This document shows positions 15,201-29,100 of a stretch of DNA of 64,000 nt, piece after piece. The stretch's first letter is position 1. Each line of letters begins with the position of its first letter. The position numbers were made by a program, and so were the translations under genes. This DNA is from Camarhynchus parvulus (taxonomy: Eukaryota; Chordata; Aves; Passeriformes; Thraupidae), in NCBI RefSeq assembly GCF_901933205.1, contig NC_044572.1, positions 29,908,501-29,972,500 of the forward strand, read 5' to 3'. Below the pieces are notes generated by a model. That model saw only the letters and a program-made list of their open reading frames with translations, ran no database searches and had not been told where the DNA came from.

Positions 15201-15575
15201 ACAAGCAACAAGAAACTGAAATCTTGAGATGATAGTATCACATATCTTTCTTTGTGTGTGTGGTTGCCCTCCAGGGCAATCTCATCAAGGCAGGAGTTTT
15301 CTGTGTTTATATGTATCTGTGGGTAAAATTAAGTGGTGATGTTTAATGAATAGCATTTAAGTATCTGTCTTGATTTCTGAAGCAGTTTATTAAAAGTAGA
15401 ATGCAGGCATTAAAAATATTAAGAAAATTTTGTGTACCTTTTGGTTTACTAAAAGCTTATGCTATGAAAGGGACATATCATTTCTGTATTTAAAATTGTT
15501 GGGAATAGAACCTTTACTAGAGTGGTTTTTTACAACAATATGTAAAATTTTCTATATTAATTTTAGAATCTTAAA

Positions 15576-15605
15576 ACCATAAAATATGTTAAAATATTTT
15601 ATGGT
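15576..15605. repeat. Inverted repeat with 12-base perfect arms
   Basis: ACCATAAAATAT and ATATTTTATGGT flank a six-base loop in intron 2. The stem is too short for a microRNA precursor. No element family is recognised. Confidence 0.7.
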
Positions 15606-18600
15606 ATTGAAGAAAATGTTCTAAGAGAACTTGTAGACATACCTGGTAAAATATTAATGAAAATATCGTTTTGCTTTAAGTTTACTGTTCATACACATCT
15701 GACTCAATTGAGCAGTTGTTTCTGAAAGATAAATAAATAAGTTGTTCCAGTAGTAAGTTTTTGTTAATACTTGTTGTCTTTAGGGTGTGTTTTAATATTT
15801 AAGATATTTATTATATAAAATCCTGTAAGTCTAGAATTATTGGAATAAACTTTGCAAACTTAAACTATGGTTTCCCTGTGATTTTATCAGACTGTTTCTA
15901 TCAAGTTTACTTATGGACAGACTAGAACAGGCCCTCTGTGAAATGAATCCCTGTGGGGCAGAGCAGATGACAGAGGCAGAGGTTCCTGTTACCCAAGTCG
16001 TCTTCCAGAGTTTGTCTGTGGGCTCCAGTTCCCCTTCTTTGCAGCATTCCTTGCCTTTCTATTTCCCTCCTCTTTGGGGTTGTAATGAATAAAATATAGT
16101 TTTCCTTTGCGTCACAGCCTAACCCTTAGCAACATAAGTTATATAACGCTTGCTGTTGCTATTTCTGTATTTCTGCTAGATCAGAAACATGGACCTCTGT
16201 CCTGTGTGACCTCCTAAGCAGAGTCTTCAATAAAAGTGTCTGGGAAAAAAAATCCAGTCTGACCTTTTTTCCCTTTTTGTTCTTTCTATATAAGAAGCCA
16301 TTGAAAATTTTACCTTGCTAGTTATATGGAGACTATAACCATTCATAGGTCTTCAATTCATAAACTTCATAGTTCAACATAGCAAACCAAAATTGTTGGG
16401 AAAGATGATATTGAAATACTGTGCAATTATAAACTTTAAGCTTTGTGTCATCTAATGTGATTTTTACATGGAGCACTGAAATCTCTCCCAGTTGTACAAT
16501 CTGAACTTCCAAATCTTTATTGCATTTATTCTTGCAGTGCTGGTGGAGCTGAAGTGCTCCTGTTCTGGTTTCATGGTTAAGGAAATAAAGTGTACAGTGC
16601 CTGTGTGATTTCCACCACAATGCACAGGAAGATGATGTCAGAACCACAAAACCATTCCTCCTCTCAACTTTTAGGCATATTTTTGATAACTTCCTCATTG
16701 TCTTCAGCCTCTCAGTCTTTTTCTTTCTTGCCTGCCTACCACCCAGCCAGCCCCATGGATATGCTGTAGTGTGTATTATAATCCCATATTTGCTTGAAAA
16801 GCATAATAGTGGCTGGTAATGTGCGAAAAATATACCTAAGCCACAGACTCTGCATTATTTATTGCCTTCCTCATTTTTGGATGTAGACTTCTGCTGTCTT
16901 AAGGTGCTGCCATGACTGAAGCCATGGAGAAAGACAGCTGCCAATTTTGCTGGCTGTTGCAGTTAAAGCATCATTCTTTTAGGATATTATTATGAGGTTG
17001 TGGATATTTCTCCAAAATGACAGCGGAGACCCAGCATCTTGTCCAAATTCTGGCTCAGGAAGTTGCTACACATTTAGCCCATCATAAATAAACTCATTAG
17101 GTAAGATCTAATTCCTGTCCTGGTTACCTGCTGTTACCTATTCAGCTTTCCATAGGAGACTGAGGTTAGAGTTAATTTCTTCTAAGAGGCTTTTTGGTGG
17201 TATAAAAATAATGCCAGGAAGAGTTAGAAATGTTTCATACAGGCTTTCCCATGTTTCAGGTGCTAGAAAGGAAAAGTTTATGGTTTTCTTCCTCCTGTTT
17301 AGGATGTACACATGTAGTCATCAATTTAGCAGAACTTTTCAGTACAACCAACTATTAAAATATATCTCCTTGTTTTATTATAAATGAGTTTTAGGATTTA
17401 AATTGAGGTCCACCAAACCCACAACTTGTAAAACAGCAGATAAGTTACCAGCTTGCTGGTTCACCTTTGGTAACTACAAGATATTTTGAAAAGTAGATAA
17501 TATGGCCTTGTATTTTTTTTTTATATATGTAGTTTAATAATTATTTAAATTTAAAAAATGCAAATTTAAATGAAAATCTTGTTCTTTAGAAGATACATAT
17601 TCAAATAGTATGTTCAAGTATAAAATATCATAAAGTAAGGGGAATTAAAATACATTACAGTACTTCTAGGATATGGTGGTTTATCAACAAAAGTTGTAGG
17701 ATTTAGAAACTTTTTGAAAGTTTTTTTCTGCTTTTGTTTGTTGTTAGTGTTGGTAAATTTTACTAAGTAGCAAAATTAGATTTAGAGAAAAGATTGTTTC
17801 TTTTTTTCCCCCAGTAGAACAAATGAGTGTACTCATTTACTATCTTATAAATAATCTTGTGATTCAGAAATGTAATTTCTGGCAATTTGTGGCTCCCTTT
17901 GTGTCTTGGCCAATGAAATTTGATTGAAGTTTAGGTAGGAAAAAAATGACACTCCTGCCAAGTTTTTGTCAGGTTTATGATTTATAACACTGAACACTGG
18001 AAATGTATCCTTGCCATAGACCTGGAAACCAAGTAGAACTGATCTGAACTCCAGACATGTCAATTTTGAAAGGGCAAGCAACAGACTTCCTCATGCCAAA
18101 AATAGCTTTCATGCTAAATTATTTAAGTGTATTATTTGATCACAGATAAATGAAAAATAATATTTTTCACTTTGGAACTTTTTTGTATAGTAGGGCAAAC
18201 ACAAGGTCATTTTAAATTTAGATGGGTTTTGTTAGGTCAGTCTGAAATATCACACGCTCAAATATTCTGGTATTTGATATTGAGAAAAATGTTGTGTGCT
18301 GCTTTTATTCCTCATGTATATTTGTTATATATTGATTGCAATGAAGAGACTATTTTAGACTCCTGCAGCAATTCAAGTAATGTGTACCATTTCTGCACTT
18401 TTCTCTTGTTGAGTGTAAAATATGTATGAAGACATGTCTGAAGTGTAAGTACAGCAGGGCCCTTGGGAAGCCTTCTGGAGCTGTACCTTGAGTAATTTCA
18501 GTCCAATGCCGACAAAATATTTACTGGTTTATTTTTGGTTTGTGGGTCTGTTTTTATCCATGGTCTCTGAAATGTTCAAGTAGGATTCTTACAAAAACTT

Positions 18601-21600
18601 AATATTGAAATTTCTTTATCTTGATTATGCCAGAAGAATAAATATTTCCCCATAGCCTAGCAAATACATATGGCTATATTGCAGTAGGTGCTTTGGTGAC
18701 AGCCACTAAAAGTTCCCAACAATTTCTATTGAAACATTTTGTATTAAGGCACTTTTAACCTTTGGATTCATCTGCTTTGGAGATGAAAATTTCCCTTTTC
18801 CTGTTCTTAGCTGGAGCATTTTTGGGCAAGCCCTACATTTCTTCCTCCCTTAAATAAAATTTGTTTTATACTTGAACATTGTCACATATGGGTAGATTTG
18901 TGATCTCTGCTGTGTCTAATTGTATAGCTGATGAGTATGCATTTTATTTGGTTTGAATTTGGGTGAGAAAGAAAGTACTGGATGACTGGAAATTGAGGGG
19001 TGCACATGCACAGAGCTTGTGGTGCTTCCAGCGCATCTGTGGCACTACTGGGCTCTGGTTGTAGTCACAAATCTTCACACCTGGAAATATTTGATTTCTA
19101 GAGATTTGTTACATCATTAAGCAATCTGTATCTGTACAACAGTTAAGTTACTGACTCTCAAAAGCCCAGGAAATGCCCAGAACCTGACCACTTACCCACG
19201 TTCTGTTCTCCTTTTTTAAGTAGTGGAAATCATTTTTCAGTTAAAACTTACTCTGACAAAAGTTTTACTTCCCCTGAGTCTCCGTTTTTTTTCTTTCACC
19301 AGCCATAACCTACTAACATTTCTTTAAAGTATTCATGGTGGTATGATTTATCCTCTTGTGGTAGCTGCTTCATGGCATTTTCTCTCTCTTGAACCATGAA
19401 TAATTTCTTTGAGGCCAAATCAAGAATACCTGTCTTCTGTGGCTTATTAGTTCTTTCAGTAGCTTTTCCTAAATATGTAGACATATTAATATGTTTCCAC
19501 ATTAGCTGAAAATATGCTTATAAATCAATGTACCATGTCTTCTGAGTCTAAAGGTTGGTCGTAACTAGTTTTTAAACTATATTGGACCATATTAAACTTT
19601 TTTCTGGAAAGTAAAGGCAGCTCCTGGGTATGTTTTATTGGTAATTTTTCTGTTTTAAAATGTATTATTTGAAAGCAGTTCCAGTACTGTCATAATTAGG
19701 TGCATTCGTTGATGCTTAAGGGGGAAAAATGTATCCTTTGTTATTAGTCACCACAAAATGTACAATTTCATCCTCATTTTCCTTATATTTACAAAATCTG
19801 GTTATTCAACTTCCATGACCACTTTTGTAAGGTGTTTTCTTCTGATATTGCTCTGAAATCTTCTGGTGTTGCTCTGCACATCAGAAAAGTTATGTATTTT
19901 TACATTTTTATTAATGTATTTATTACATTTTGGAGTATCAGTAGTAATGGAGAACACAAGTTGTTATACATTGCACAGTTTACTGTAATTTAGAAGCTGA
20001 CCTGTAATTTATAACACATTTACCAGGAAGACTGCTCTTAAATTATTTCATCTTCAGACATGTAAGCAAGAAGACCCACTGTAAATCTATCTTGACAATT
20101 ATTCAGAATCATAAATGAAAAGGTAAAAAATTGAAAATTTAAGGCGGCAAAACACAGCAAAAACTTATTCTCCTCTATATGTAATGTGTTTTGCTTGTAA
20201 ATGGAGCCCACACAAAAGTAAACCTTGCTTCATGTAACATAATTATGACTTTAGAACTAGTTATGGTAATCCTGAATTTTATTTATTTTCTCTTGTATCT
20301 CTGAATGCAGAGCAATCCTTCACAAGTTTTATTACTAAAATTTGTAGGTTTTGCTATCTAAAGTGTAGCTGTTTACAAAATATGCAGTCAATGCATCTTT
20401 TATCTTCCTGGAAAAATAATTAGTTGCATTTTTTTCCTTGTGTTACTTAACTTTCAGAAACATTTTTTCCTTGACAGTGTCAGAGATGGCAGGTGCAAAA
20501 TGTTTTATATAGTCTTAAGTAATGGAAATAGATAAGGTTGCATGTAGATACAGGGATGTGTATATATAATACTTTCTCCCACTTAAAATGGATCTTTCAT
20601 CAGTATAAACAGTTTAGCTTATGTTAATGATTTAGGCAGGAGTTTAATATTAAACTACTGTTTTCTCAGCAGTGCCCTCCTTGTCTTGTGTTAGCTGGTG
20701 ACCTTTGTGTTGAAGCCCAGCATTTGTTGCTGGAGCAAGACCACCCCCCTCAAGAGAACTGTTGTTTTTGTACAGTAATCTAGAACAGACAAAGAGAATT
20801 TATAAATCTGCTGAAAAGGTTATGAAACCGTCTCAATTGGCTTTGACTGCAAACTTTGACCTGTTTGGCTGGATTTTGGAAACCGTGCCAAAATTTGATT
20901 TAAAGCAGTTCTGGGAAGCTCTTTAAGATTAAATTCCAGCACTGCATGGCTGATGTGGTAGTGATATACTTGCAATATTAGACAAGTGTTGCTTCTATAC
21001 AGGTTAGCCTTGTACAGATCATTCACCTATAAGTAAAAATTATCTCAAGTCAGATTCAAAGAAATTTGTGGAATCTCAATATGATTTTTAAAAGTCTGTT
21101 TAAAATTTGGCATCTTGATATTCTGTTCTCTACACCTCTCAGTAGTGAGCTACTCCTAGTCCTCCAAAACAATTTGCTATGCTTTTTCTTTGGGGAAGGA
21201 AAGGTAGGAAAAGGTTCTAAACACATTGTACTTTGGTATGGTTTCCATAAAGCTTTTCAGCCAGCAGTTACTGAAATGGTTTTATTCAGCACTCTAATAA
21301 CACATGGCTGGATTAGATGAATTTTGAGATGGAAAGCTTAATCATACATTTTTTCACTCCTTTGATAATCAAATAAGAGAGATTTGGTGTGCGAATGCCC
21401 AGGTTTCAGTGGAGAAAATTCTCTCCAGACTTCACAGCTGAGCACCAGCAAATGTGCATTTAGGTCAGAAAAGCTTCTTTATTCACTCACAACAGAAAAA
21501 GGAACTTTTATTTCTTTTTCTCATTTACTTTGTTCTTTCTGATTACTCGAAAAAAAAAAGTACTTTTTCCCCAATTTTGTAGTTTCTAGATTTGAGGAAA

Positions 21601-23031
21601 ACAGTATAATAAACTTGGTTTGGCCAAGTTGAGTATTGACAGTGTCCTCATAGACACAATGTTGCATGGATGCTACTGTGTTGTTTTATGGTCAGGCAAC
21701 TGATTATTACATAAAATATTAATCAAATTGAGGTTAAAGGTATTTTTATTAGATTTTGTTGTTATTTATATTTCTTTTGAATATTTGTCTAAGTGTTGTA
21801 GGTTGTCACTTCTTTTATAAACGGGGGAAGTGGAACAGTTTTTGAATCCTTAGTCTTTAAGTAATTTAACTATCTAAACTGTATTCTTAAAGTAATAGTA
21901 AATTCTACAGTTCAAGTATGTATGTGTTAAATCAGTCTTCTGCATAAATGCTTTTCAGAAACTTAATAATAATTAGATAATTGCTAACTTGATGCCTTAT
22001 GCCTTATGATGGATTCTCTGCATCTCCACTTACTTTATTGACTTTACAACAATTAGCACAAGTAGGGCCCTCTCAAGTACAGCAGTTAGAGTCTATTTGC
22101 ACTTGCTCTGTGACAATTTTGCAATTCTCTGCTGTTGTTAACTTCTGGTAAGAGAATATGGAATCATCATTTACAGGATTCCTGTTGAAGGTGCTCTGGA
22201 AGCTACAGATGGCTGCCTGGTCATTGATTTTGCAAGCTGAAGTGGGTGAAATTGTGGAGCTGGGACTTCAGAGCAGCAGTCTGTTGAGTGAGGAAGTCGT
22301 GGCAAGGGTTCTTATTGAGAGCAGGAGTGGCAACCTGGAAGGAAGAGGACACTGGTTGTGGGTTGGAGCTTGAGGGGAGCATACCTACCAAGTATAAACC
22401 CTAGAGATCAGGTGTTTGAAGGTGAAAAAGACATTTTTAATCTTGGACTAGAGGCAGTCTTTAAGGACAGCATAGTGATTAAATGAGACAGTAGATAGAC
22501 TTATTTTTAAAATAATTTTCCTCGTATTAGATTACTTTCTAAGTATCTTGGCAGATAATTAATGAAATTAATCTATCATGAATTATTAGTTGATTCAGCA
22601 AGCTGCTTATAACTCATGTCGTTTCTTATACTGACTATTGGTCCTTGGAAAGAAAATCCCCTAATACCGGTTGTCCTTATGTAAATAATTTTTTAATGAG
22701 TACTTTTATGGTTTTAAAATGAAAGATAGCTTTTTTCAGTAGTTAGAACTCAATTGCTAGAACTCTGTTTCAGACTTGAAGAAGTAGTTGTATGTCAAAC
22801 ATTTTTTCCCCCCACTCCATACTGTTAGTCTAATAAAGTACACTGCATCTCTATATAAGTCTCTTATCACCTGAATGTAACGGTTAAAGTCAGAGATAAG
22901 AAGCTGGCAAACACTGATGTAACCATTGTTATTGAATTTATCTTTGTAGATGTAAGGTAAAAGCAACTGTCTTTTACATTTGCTGGCTTGGGTGCTAAAG
23001 CATTTCACAGTCATAAAACAAATGTATCAGA

Positions 23032-23055
23032 ATATATATATATATATATATATAT
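23032..23055. repeat. (AT)12 microsatellite
   Basis: Twelve uninterrupted AT dinucleotides in intron 2. Likely length-polymorphic. Confidence 0.9.
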
Positions 23056-25962
23056 TTATGTCTAGAAAAATCTATTAAATGTCACTATCTAGTTGTCTTT
23101 GAGATTTAACTTGTACTTCAAATCAGGGAAGTCTAGGCAATGGAAATTACACTTATTGCTGGACATAGGATTAAATGACAATCATTAACCTACTTGGGAA
23201 GGAGGTGCTTACAATCCAACCCTTCTCTTCAAGTTGTGTAACTGATATTTTTTGGTTTGGGGTTTTTTTGTTTGTTTGCTCATTTGATTTTGGGTTTTTT
23301 AACAAGTATAAGCAAATTTGCTGTATTTTTGATGCTTTAAAATTATGAATGGGAAATTCTGAGAAGTAATTTGATGGTGAATATAATCTAGAGTATATGA
23401 ACAGATTTTTCCTCTTTACTCTGTGAGGTATTCATGTTTTAATTTCCTGTGTAGGAAAATTAAGTGAGTATAGCCCACAATGCATTCTATTTAATTCAGA
23501 TATTCAAAGACTATAAAACAATGAACTACTGAGATTATTTTTTCTGATGACATGAGTAAAATAGACTATGAGAACTAGCAAAACACACATGGCTTAGTTT
23601 AAGCTGAGCTATATTGACTGCAATATTACTTTTGGATGAGTTATGCTTTTTAAGATTTAGTTCTCCTTTCCATTACCTATTATTATATCTCTAGCTGGTA
23701 TTTCTGAGGCCACCTGATTGTGTGGCTAAGTCGTGTTCAGAACTGCTGCTTAGCAAGGTGGTCCTCCCATGCTATAAGGTTCCTTGTTTCTGGTGGCCTT
23801 CATTTTGACTGTGTAGAAGCACACATTACAAGTGTGCATCCTGGTATCTGGGATTGTTCAGTGCCAGGGACTTGGGTGGCTTGTAGCAGGCACTGACAGT
23901 CCTGTGAGTTATCTGTCAGAAAAGGGAAAATCTGGATTTATTTCATGGATATAAAACTCTAATTTCCACTGTATCTTCCATTTTTACTAATCCAAATTGT
24001 TGGCAATTTTCCATGTGCCTTAGTTGTAAACAGCTTGATTCCATCCACATTCTGATTTCTGCAAAATGTGTAGATTCCAATTCAGGAAAATGTTTAACTT
24101 CACACTTACCTCTTGTGCACCTTGAAAGTTAGGAGGACTGTAGCCACCAGTGCATTGGCTACATTTGAGCTCAGGAGCCCTGATAGATTTTATCTCTCAG
24201 ACATTATAAAAGAAAAAACCCACTTGTATTTAATGACATATAGTATTTTGCAGAATGGCAGGGTGATTAGGAATCTTTACTTGCAGCTCTCACAGCTGAA
24301 TTTGGACTTTTTCAATAATCATACACATAAATTTTAAAATGTTTTCTTCTACAGCCTGTTTGCCTCAGGGTTGTTAAGTGAATATTCTATATATCCTTTT
24401 GAAATAATGCTAGAAAAAAAATTGGCTTTGTAATGTATTCACATGAATTTGCTGTGACTGCACCTCCGTGTGGCCGTGTTGCAGGACATTTTGACTACCT
24501 TGTAAGAAAAACAGCATTAGGGTTTCAATTTCAAAGCAAACCTTGAGATGCATTCTGATCTGTTAATCAGTTAATGTCTCTTTAAAACACATTTTTCCTC
24601 TGTGGTGCCTTTGAGGTATATTTTAATGAAAACTGTCTGGCTTAAAAGTTCTTAGCTACCATGATAGCTTAAAAAAAGGGGAAAGGCATCATTTATCTTT
24701 CAGTTAATATATAATAGTGTAAAATATAATTTAATGTAATTTAAAAGTGAGTGAACAGAAGTTCTTCAGGATTCTTGAATAAAGTTCTGAACAGTGGAAA
24801 AATGAAGGTTTTCAGCAGATTGAAAAATCATTTGAAATTTAGGCTGAATGTCCCTCATTGTGAGAAACTTGTATTTTACAGAAGTGCAGTTGTTTTTATA
24901 GGTTTTATTCTGTTATAAATTTCCCTTTGCTTTGCATCATAGAAATTTTGGAGCTGGCATGTGGTGGCCTTTAATTTTATGGTAAAGGTTTAAGGTACAA
25001 TTGCTCAAGTAATTTTAAGCTGTTTAGACACTCCCGACCTACTCAGACTAATTTCAGATTTGAAGACTTCTTTCTTTTCCCCCTCTTTTTTGGAGCAGTG
25101 AAGAGTAGGGAAATTCTGAGTTATGGATGATCTTTGAGTATGTAGTTTTATTTGACAGCATCCTGTTTATTAGAAGGATGCAGAGATGGGAATGTTTTTT
25201 GGGAACTTCATAGCAATATGATCTGATTCTTCATTTCTTAGTCTTTGGGTATTTTTTTTTCTTTCAATTAGATATATTTGTGATCTGAATAATGATGATT
25301 CATTGTTACGGTATTTTATCTGAAGTTGGAAAGAGTGCCTAGTTGTTTAAAAGGTTAAAATTTAACTATGACAGAAAATACCCACACGTTTTTGTTTGAA
25401 ATACCTTTCTTTGTTTTGTTGGGATTTTTTACTATGTACCATGTACATTTAGGGTTCATGTTTCTTTCCTTCCTTTCCCTGAAGGGAGCCTTAGGTCTAG
25501 AGCAGGCTTTACCTGTGTGATGAACCATAGCTTGATGTCTGAAATTAGGTGGGATAAGAATAAGCACAAGTGTTTCCCTACCTTGACAGAAAGTTATTGC
25601 CGTCACAGGAGGATGGCCTATGAAAACAAAAATGTTCTTTATTTGTCACAAGAGGGACAATCTAGAAGTAAGTCTTATAGTAGAGAGAAGGAGAAGAAGG
25701 AAAAAAGGTATAAAATAATAAGACTTGTGTTGATAGCAATAATAATGATTTTGTTGTGAAAGTATTATTTATAAAAAAGAGAAAGATGACAAAATTGGAG
25801 GGTTCAGTCTTAAGGTAAGGAAAAAAGTTTGACATGGAAACAAAAATCTTTCATTGGATTGTATTTGTAATATATAAAAATGCATATATTTAAACCATTA
25901 TTTTCTTACACAAAATAGCAGATCATTACCTAAATTTCTATTAAACCTTTCAAATACCACTC

Positions 25963-25984
25963 TTTTTTTTTTTTTTTTTTTTTT
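25963..25984 (+). repeat. 22-nt poly-T tract, polypyrimidine tract of AHR exon 3
   Basis: An uninterrupted run of 22 T residues ends seven bases before the acceptor AG of exon 3. It serves as the polypyrimidine tract for U2AF binding and is long enough to vary by slippage between individuals. Confidence 0.85.
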
Positions 25985-25991
25985 CTCCTAG

Positions 25992-26107
25992 TTGCATTGA
26001 AATCATCTAGCTCTACCAGACCAGAAAGAAATGGCATTCAGGAAACCTCTAGAACAGGAAAGTGTGGAGAAGGGATGCAGATCCTGGAAGGAGAACTCCT
26101 CTTGCAG
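25992..26107 (+). CDS. AHR: AHR exon 3 (start of PAS-A)
   Basis: The acceptor is CCTAG after a 22-nt T run; the donor is CAG/GTATGT. The exon starts with the last two bases of a Val codon whose G comes from exon 2, and reads [14 protein letters not shown] to EGELLLQ, local residues 1-39. It corresponds to the linker between bHLH and PAS-A and the first PAS-A strand. This linker is the least conserved part of the exons present. Confidence 0.93.
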
Positions 26108-29100
26108 GTATGTTTTGCAATAGACATACTTTACAAAGATTTAAATTTTAAAAAACCAAACGCCTGTATTTACATTCAGATCCTCGGTGATAAGATATAA
26201 AAAGTTTTCTTATTGTGAAATTCTTTCCTCATTTTCTTTAGGGTAATATTATCTTGGATTTTTTTTGTAGTAGGGACTTTAGAGTGGATGTTAGAACATG
26301 GGCTGCTCTTCAGTGTTTCTAAGTAATTTATTGAGGGGGTTCCTATCTCTTTGCATCTGTTGTTAATAAAGATGTTAATATAAAGGAGCAGTTTTTATAA
26401 GGGCCAGATAAGTTACTGATTTACTGTAAATTTGGTGACTAATTGTCTGAAAGAAACAATTTTTAACTTCAAAGACCTTGGCTTGCTGGGATATCATGCT
26501 TTCTCAGTGATTTGAAAGAACTCAGCATGCATAGCATAGATTCAGGACAAATTTTAAAACACTTTGAATAACTTTTATATGAACTAATGGAAAATATTAA
26601 TTTAAAAACTGTGGGGTTTTTTTAAGTTGTCTACCCTGTTTTAATATCCTAGAGTGTCAAAGCTTATGGATAATTCTATACTACCAAGTCCAGATTAAAC
26701 TCAAGAAATTACAAATGTAGATATTACTATGTTCTAACTAGTTTCACAGAATGGATTTTATGGAGACCTGCAGCTCCATTTGAAATATGTTGTTAGTCTG
26801 TCTTCTACACAGGTTCCACACTGATGTATCTATCAAAAGTGGCAAATCGTTCAGTCAGAGCCAATTGCTTGCTTCAAACAAAATGAATTTCAGTGTTCAA
26901 AGACTAGAAATGAAAACAGATTCTTAGAATACCACAAAACAATTATTTTAAATTGATGCTAATTGAAAATTGTTTTCTAACCAACTAAAAAAACTAGGAC
27001 ATTTATTTCATTTTCTAACCTTAATAAAGTATGACAAAGAACTGTTGTGGAGTTACTGCCAGAGAGCAGCTTTCTTTTAAGCAGGAAAGAACCTAAAAAG
27101 CTAAAATATGTAGTTTATATTGGAGGCATCTATTTAATCTGAAATATAGGGGAGGCTTTATGACTTCTGACTCAAGTTATATGAGGGAACTCTTTTCCAG
27201 TATGAAAATTAGGTGGGTGATATGGTTATTAATGAAAATTCTGCCCCTCTTGGGAAGTAAATAAACCGAATTTCTTAAATGAATTTGTTTTGTAAATATT
27301 TTATATATGTGAAAAAATTTATGAGAATGAATATGTAGATAGAGTTTTCTTAGGTTATGTAACAAGTCATGAGTGTGACGTAATTGGGAATTTTCCGGAA
27401 GATAGTGGGAAGCAGTAAGTTGTAAATATTGGCAAAGTCCTTCCCTTCCATTTATGCTCAGAAGTATTTAGCATTACACAGGTGAATAAATGATAACTGA
27501 TGATGAATGTTTTCCTTTTATTATCCCCTCAGATTTTTTTTGTTTTTCCAAGGTGATATGAATAACCACCCTATTGTTTGTATTTGCTTTTATTTGTTCA
27601 TCAGTTGTTCTTGCTTGCTTCTTAACAAACAGAAAATTGTCTTTAATTTCCAACATAGAAACTGTCTTACCAGTTCAATACATTGTGGAAGCAGAGATAA
27701 AATACATAAATGTGTCTTTCTTAAAAGCAAGCTAAATTTCCTTTAAAATTATTTAAATTATTTAAAATTCTTATTTTAAATACAAGATCCATTGCAGCCC
27801 AAACAAGTTTATTAAAAAAAAAGTGCAAGAAAAATTATGACCTTTAAGAAATTTTTAAAACTTAGTTCTCAACACTAATGAACAATTTTGTAATTACCTC
27901 TTTATTAGGAGCATTGAGAGTATTTTAGAGGTGCAAATATCATCTTCAGTTCTCCAGAATAATAAACTCACTGAGAAATTTCATTATGTGTTTTCAGATA
28001 ATTGTTTTTGGATTGCATTTTGCAAAAACCTCCGTCAGAACTCATCTCCCACTTATTGGTCTATCCAGATATATGCATTTTACAGAATTTTTGGCTTAAG
28101 TAATGCACATTGCTATCTCAGTAACAATCCTATTTAGAGATGAATTGTGTACCAGAGCCAGTGCAAAATGTGATTGATTTCCAGGCACAGAAAGCGTAGG
28201 TAGCTCTGTATGAAATGGACCAGAATAACCAATTTTAACATTTGAGACAAAGTTAGATGCTGTGCAGCTTGCAGATGTTTTGTGTCAAGCAGCTGAGGTG
28301 AAATGCCCTGCAGAACAGGTCAGCAGAGGACACGAGCACCTGCCACTGCGGCATTCTGCAGCCGTGGAATTACTGTAAGCTTCATCAAAACCAAGGATTC
28401 TGTGTAGCCGCTCAACATTTCTTGGATTGGCCATGCTATTTAATTTCAGATTATGATTGATTTTTTATCTCAATCTTTATTCATGTAAAATTTACTAAAC
28501 TTATAAGGAGTTTTTATAGAGCTACCAATTGTTTATGAGAGTAGATTAAATAATATCTGCACATAAAATTGGAGTGGTTCACAGCATTTTAAGACCAGTC
28601 ATTTAACAAGATATTTCATTTATATATTATTACTTTGTTGCAGTAAGATATACGATAGCCTTCACTTACTTTACATTTTCTATGTTCAAAAATTCTGCAT
28701 AAATAAAGAGGTTTTTTTAAAAGATGGTTTTGAGTATGCTGGCCAAATTTGCCTTTGAATGCAGCTGAGGAAATTAAGTGGCACAATATACTCAATCCAG
28801 CCCCTAGAGACTGCCTTTTGTTAAATCTTGACTGAGATCCATAGAAGTAAACCGGCACCTTTCAGATGAGCTGCCAAGTCACAAATGTACTGTTTGCTAT
28901 CACAACAATTGCCGTGGACCCTATTGATTGGAGTTCAGATAAATGCCCTTTGCGTGACTTTGAGTGTGGAGCCGCCTCGTCTGCTGCTCCACCGAGGGGG
29001 AAGTCTCTTCAAAAATATTGTTTACTTGCAACAGTCTGCTTTTGCAGAGTTTTCTATTTTAAGTAAACTATAAAATGTTTTCTTGGACTATATAGGGGAT

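Larger units (their letters stand above)
1..25991 (+). other. AHR: AHR intron 2 (3' part), no other gene seen
   Basis: Exon 3 begins with two bases of a split Val codon, so everything before it to the window edge is intron. I looked for the bHLH exon (basic region and helix-loop-helix, normally rich in CG-containing Arg codons) and found no candidate; CG dinucleotides are sparse and scattered throughout. All reading frames here are short and look like chance. The content is AT-rich single-copy-looking DNA with poly-T/A tracts, one (AT)12 repeat and a few short palindromes, listed separately. Confidence 0.85.
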
